Assembly: GCA_001462255.1 (NCBI GenBank)
Contig: LIUJ01000070.1
Span: 1 to 6,983 of the forward strand
Source: Fibrobacteria bacterium GUT77
GTDB taxonomy: Bacteria > Fibrobacterota > Chitinivibrionia > Chitinivibrionales > Chitinispirillaceae
Length of the DNA stretch: 6,983 nt
Direction of reading: 5' to 3'
Shown here: positions 6,781 to 6,983 of the stretch, piece after piece
How the letters are laid out: each line of letters starts with the position of its first letter
Position numbering within the stretch: the first letter of the stretch is position 1
The notes under the pieces: generated by a model
What the model was told of the DNA's origin: nothing
What the model saw: only the letters and a program-made list of their open reading frames with translations
Databases searched by the model: none
Translations under genes and position numbers: made by a program

Positions 6781-6983
6781 GGCCGGACTACAAATGTATT
6801 AATGTCGTCTTTTACGTCTTTCCATACCGTATCCATATTGAACAATTTGTCTTTCATCTGCCTCCATTCTAATTGAAATCCGTATAAATGCCTTACAAGA
6901 TGCCTAAACATTAAATAATCCTTTAATGAATCATATAACTCTTTCCTTAATATGGGCGCTCTGTTTTCCGTCTCTTCAAACGC
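6768..6983 (-). CDS. HEPN-family HepT-like ribonuclease toxin, C-terminal part (5' end beyond window)
   Basis: An open frame runs from the right window edge to TAA at 6768-6770 and gives 71 residues with no start inside the window. It contains YDSLKDYLMFRHLVRHLYGF followed by a Gln-Leu-Glu-Trp segment and a C-terminal helix with VWKDVKDDI. Arg27, His32 and Tyr34 (numbered from the window edge) fit the RX4HXY motif of HepT toxins in HEPN/MNT toxin-antitoxin pairs. In known systems HepT is an RNase, in one case shown to trim tRNA 3' ends, and the MNT nucleotidyltransferase neutralises it by AMPylating the motif tyrosine. The resemblance is to the HepT-like proteins with the FRH-x-x-RH-x-YG signature. 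The partner is not visible; it could lie just beyond the edge. The gene overlaps miaA by 13 bases in another frame. Its G+C content is 36% over 6781-6983, far below its neighbours, suggesting horizontal acquisition. Confidence 0.82.
   Translation of the reverse strand, partial: AFEETENRAPILRKELYDSLKDYLMFRHLVRHLYGFQLEWRQMKDKLFNMDTVWKDVKDDINTFVVRPWKR

Noticed and set aside
6855..6875. GGAGG followed closely by ATG inside the HepT-like gene, as an internal start
   Set aside because: It is in the same frame and arises from Trp-Arg-Gln-Met codons of the HEPN domain. Starting here would remove the active-site motif, so it is probably chance.

Overview
The window (6983 bp) is a gene-dense stretch of a Gram-negative bacterial chromosome. 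One long gene runs rightward, and four genes run leftward in a tight series converging on it. The Gram-negative assignment rests on a DEAH-box helicase of the HrpA type with the DUF3418-like C-terminal region, and on a secreted protein with an apparent outer-membrane beta-barrel. The lineage cannot be fixed from the sequence alone. A low-complexity-rich Fibrobacterota-like or related gut/sediment bacterium is a guess only.

Layout. Positions 1-3665 (+): ATP-dependent RNA helicase HrpA, cut at its 5' end by the window edge; the reading frame is open back to base 3 and carries conserved helicase residues before the first possible start at 57. Positions 3666-3720: short convergent intergenic gap. 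Positions 3721-5124 (-): secreted protein with a putative beta-barrel, a coiled coil, two HEAT-like repeats and a proline-rich tail. Positions 5170-5787 (-): low-complexity Gly/Ser/Arg/Tyr-rich protein of unknown function with one short central helix. Positions 5851-6780 (-): complete miaA (tRNA dimethylallyltransferase). Positions 6768-6983 (-): the C-terminal 71 codons of a HEPN-family, HepT-like ribonuclease toxin that runs off the right edge and overlaps the start of miaA by 13 bases.

The four leftward genes are spaced as an operon would be (13-base overlap, 63-base gap, 45-base gap). miaA has no visible Shine-Dalgarno sequence of its own and probably relies on translation of the HepT-like gene. 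The HepT-like end is strikingly AT-rich (36% G+C over 6781-6983, against 59% over the first 180 bases of miaA), which suggests recent acquisition. The most interesting points are this toxin-like gene fused translationally to a tRNA-modification gene, the unusual disordered protein, and the barrel/coiled-coil/HEAT architecture. The rest is ordinary housekeeping sequence.
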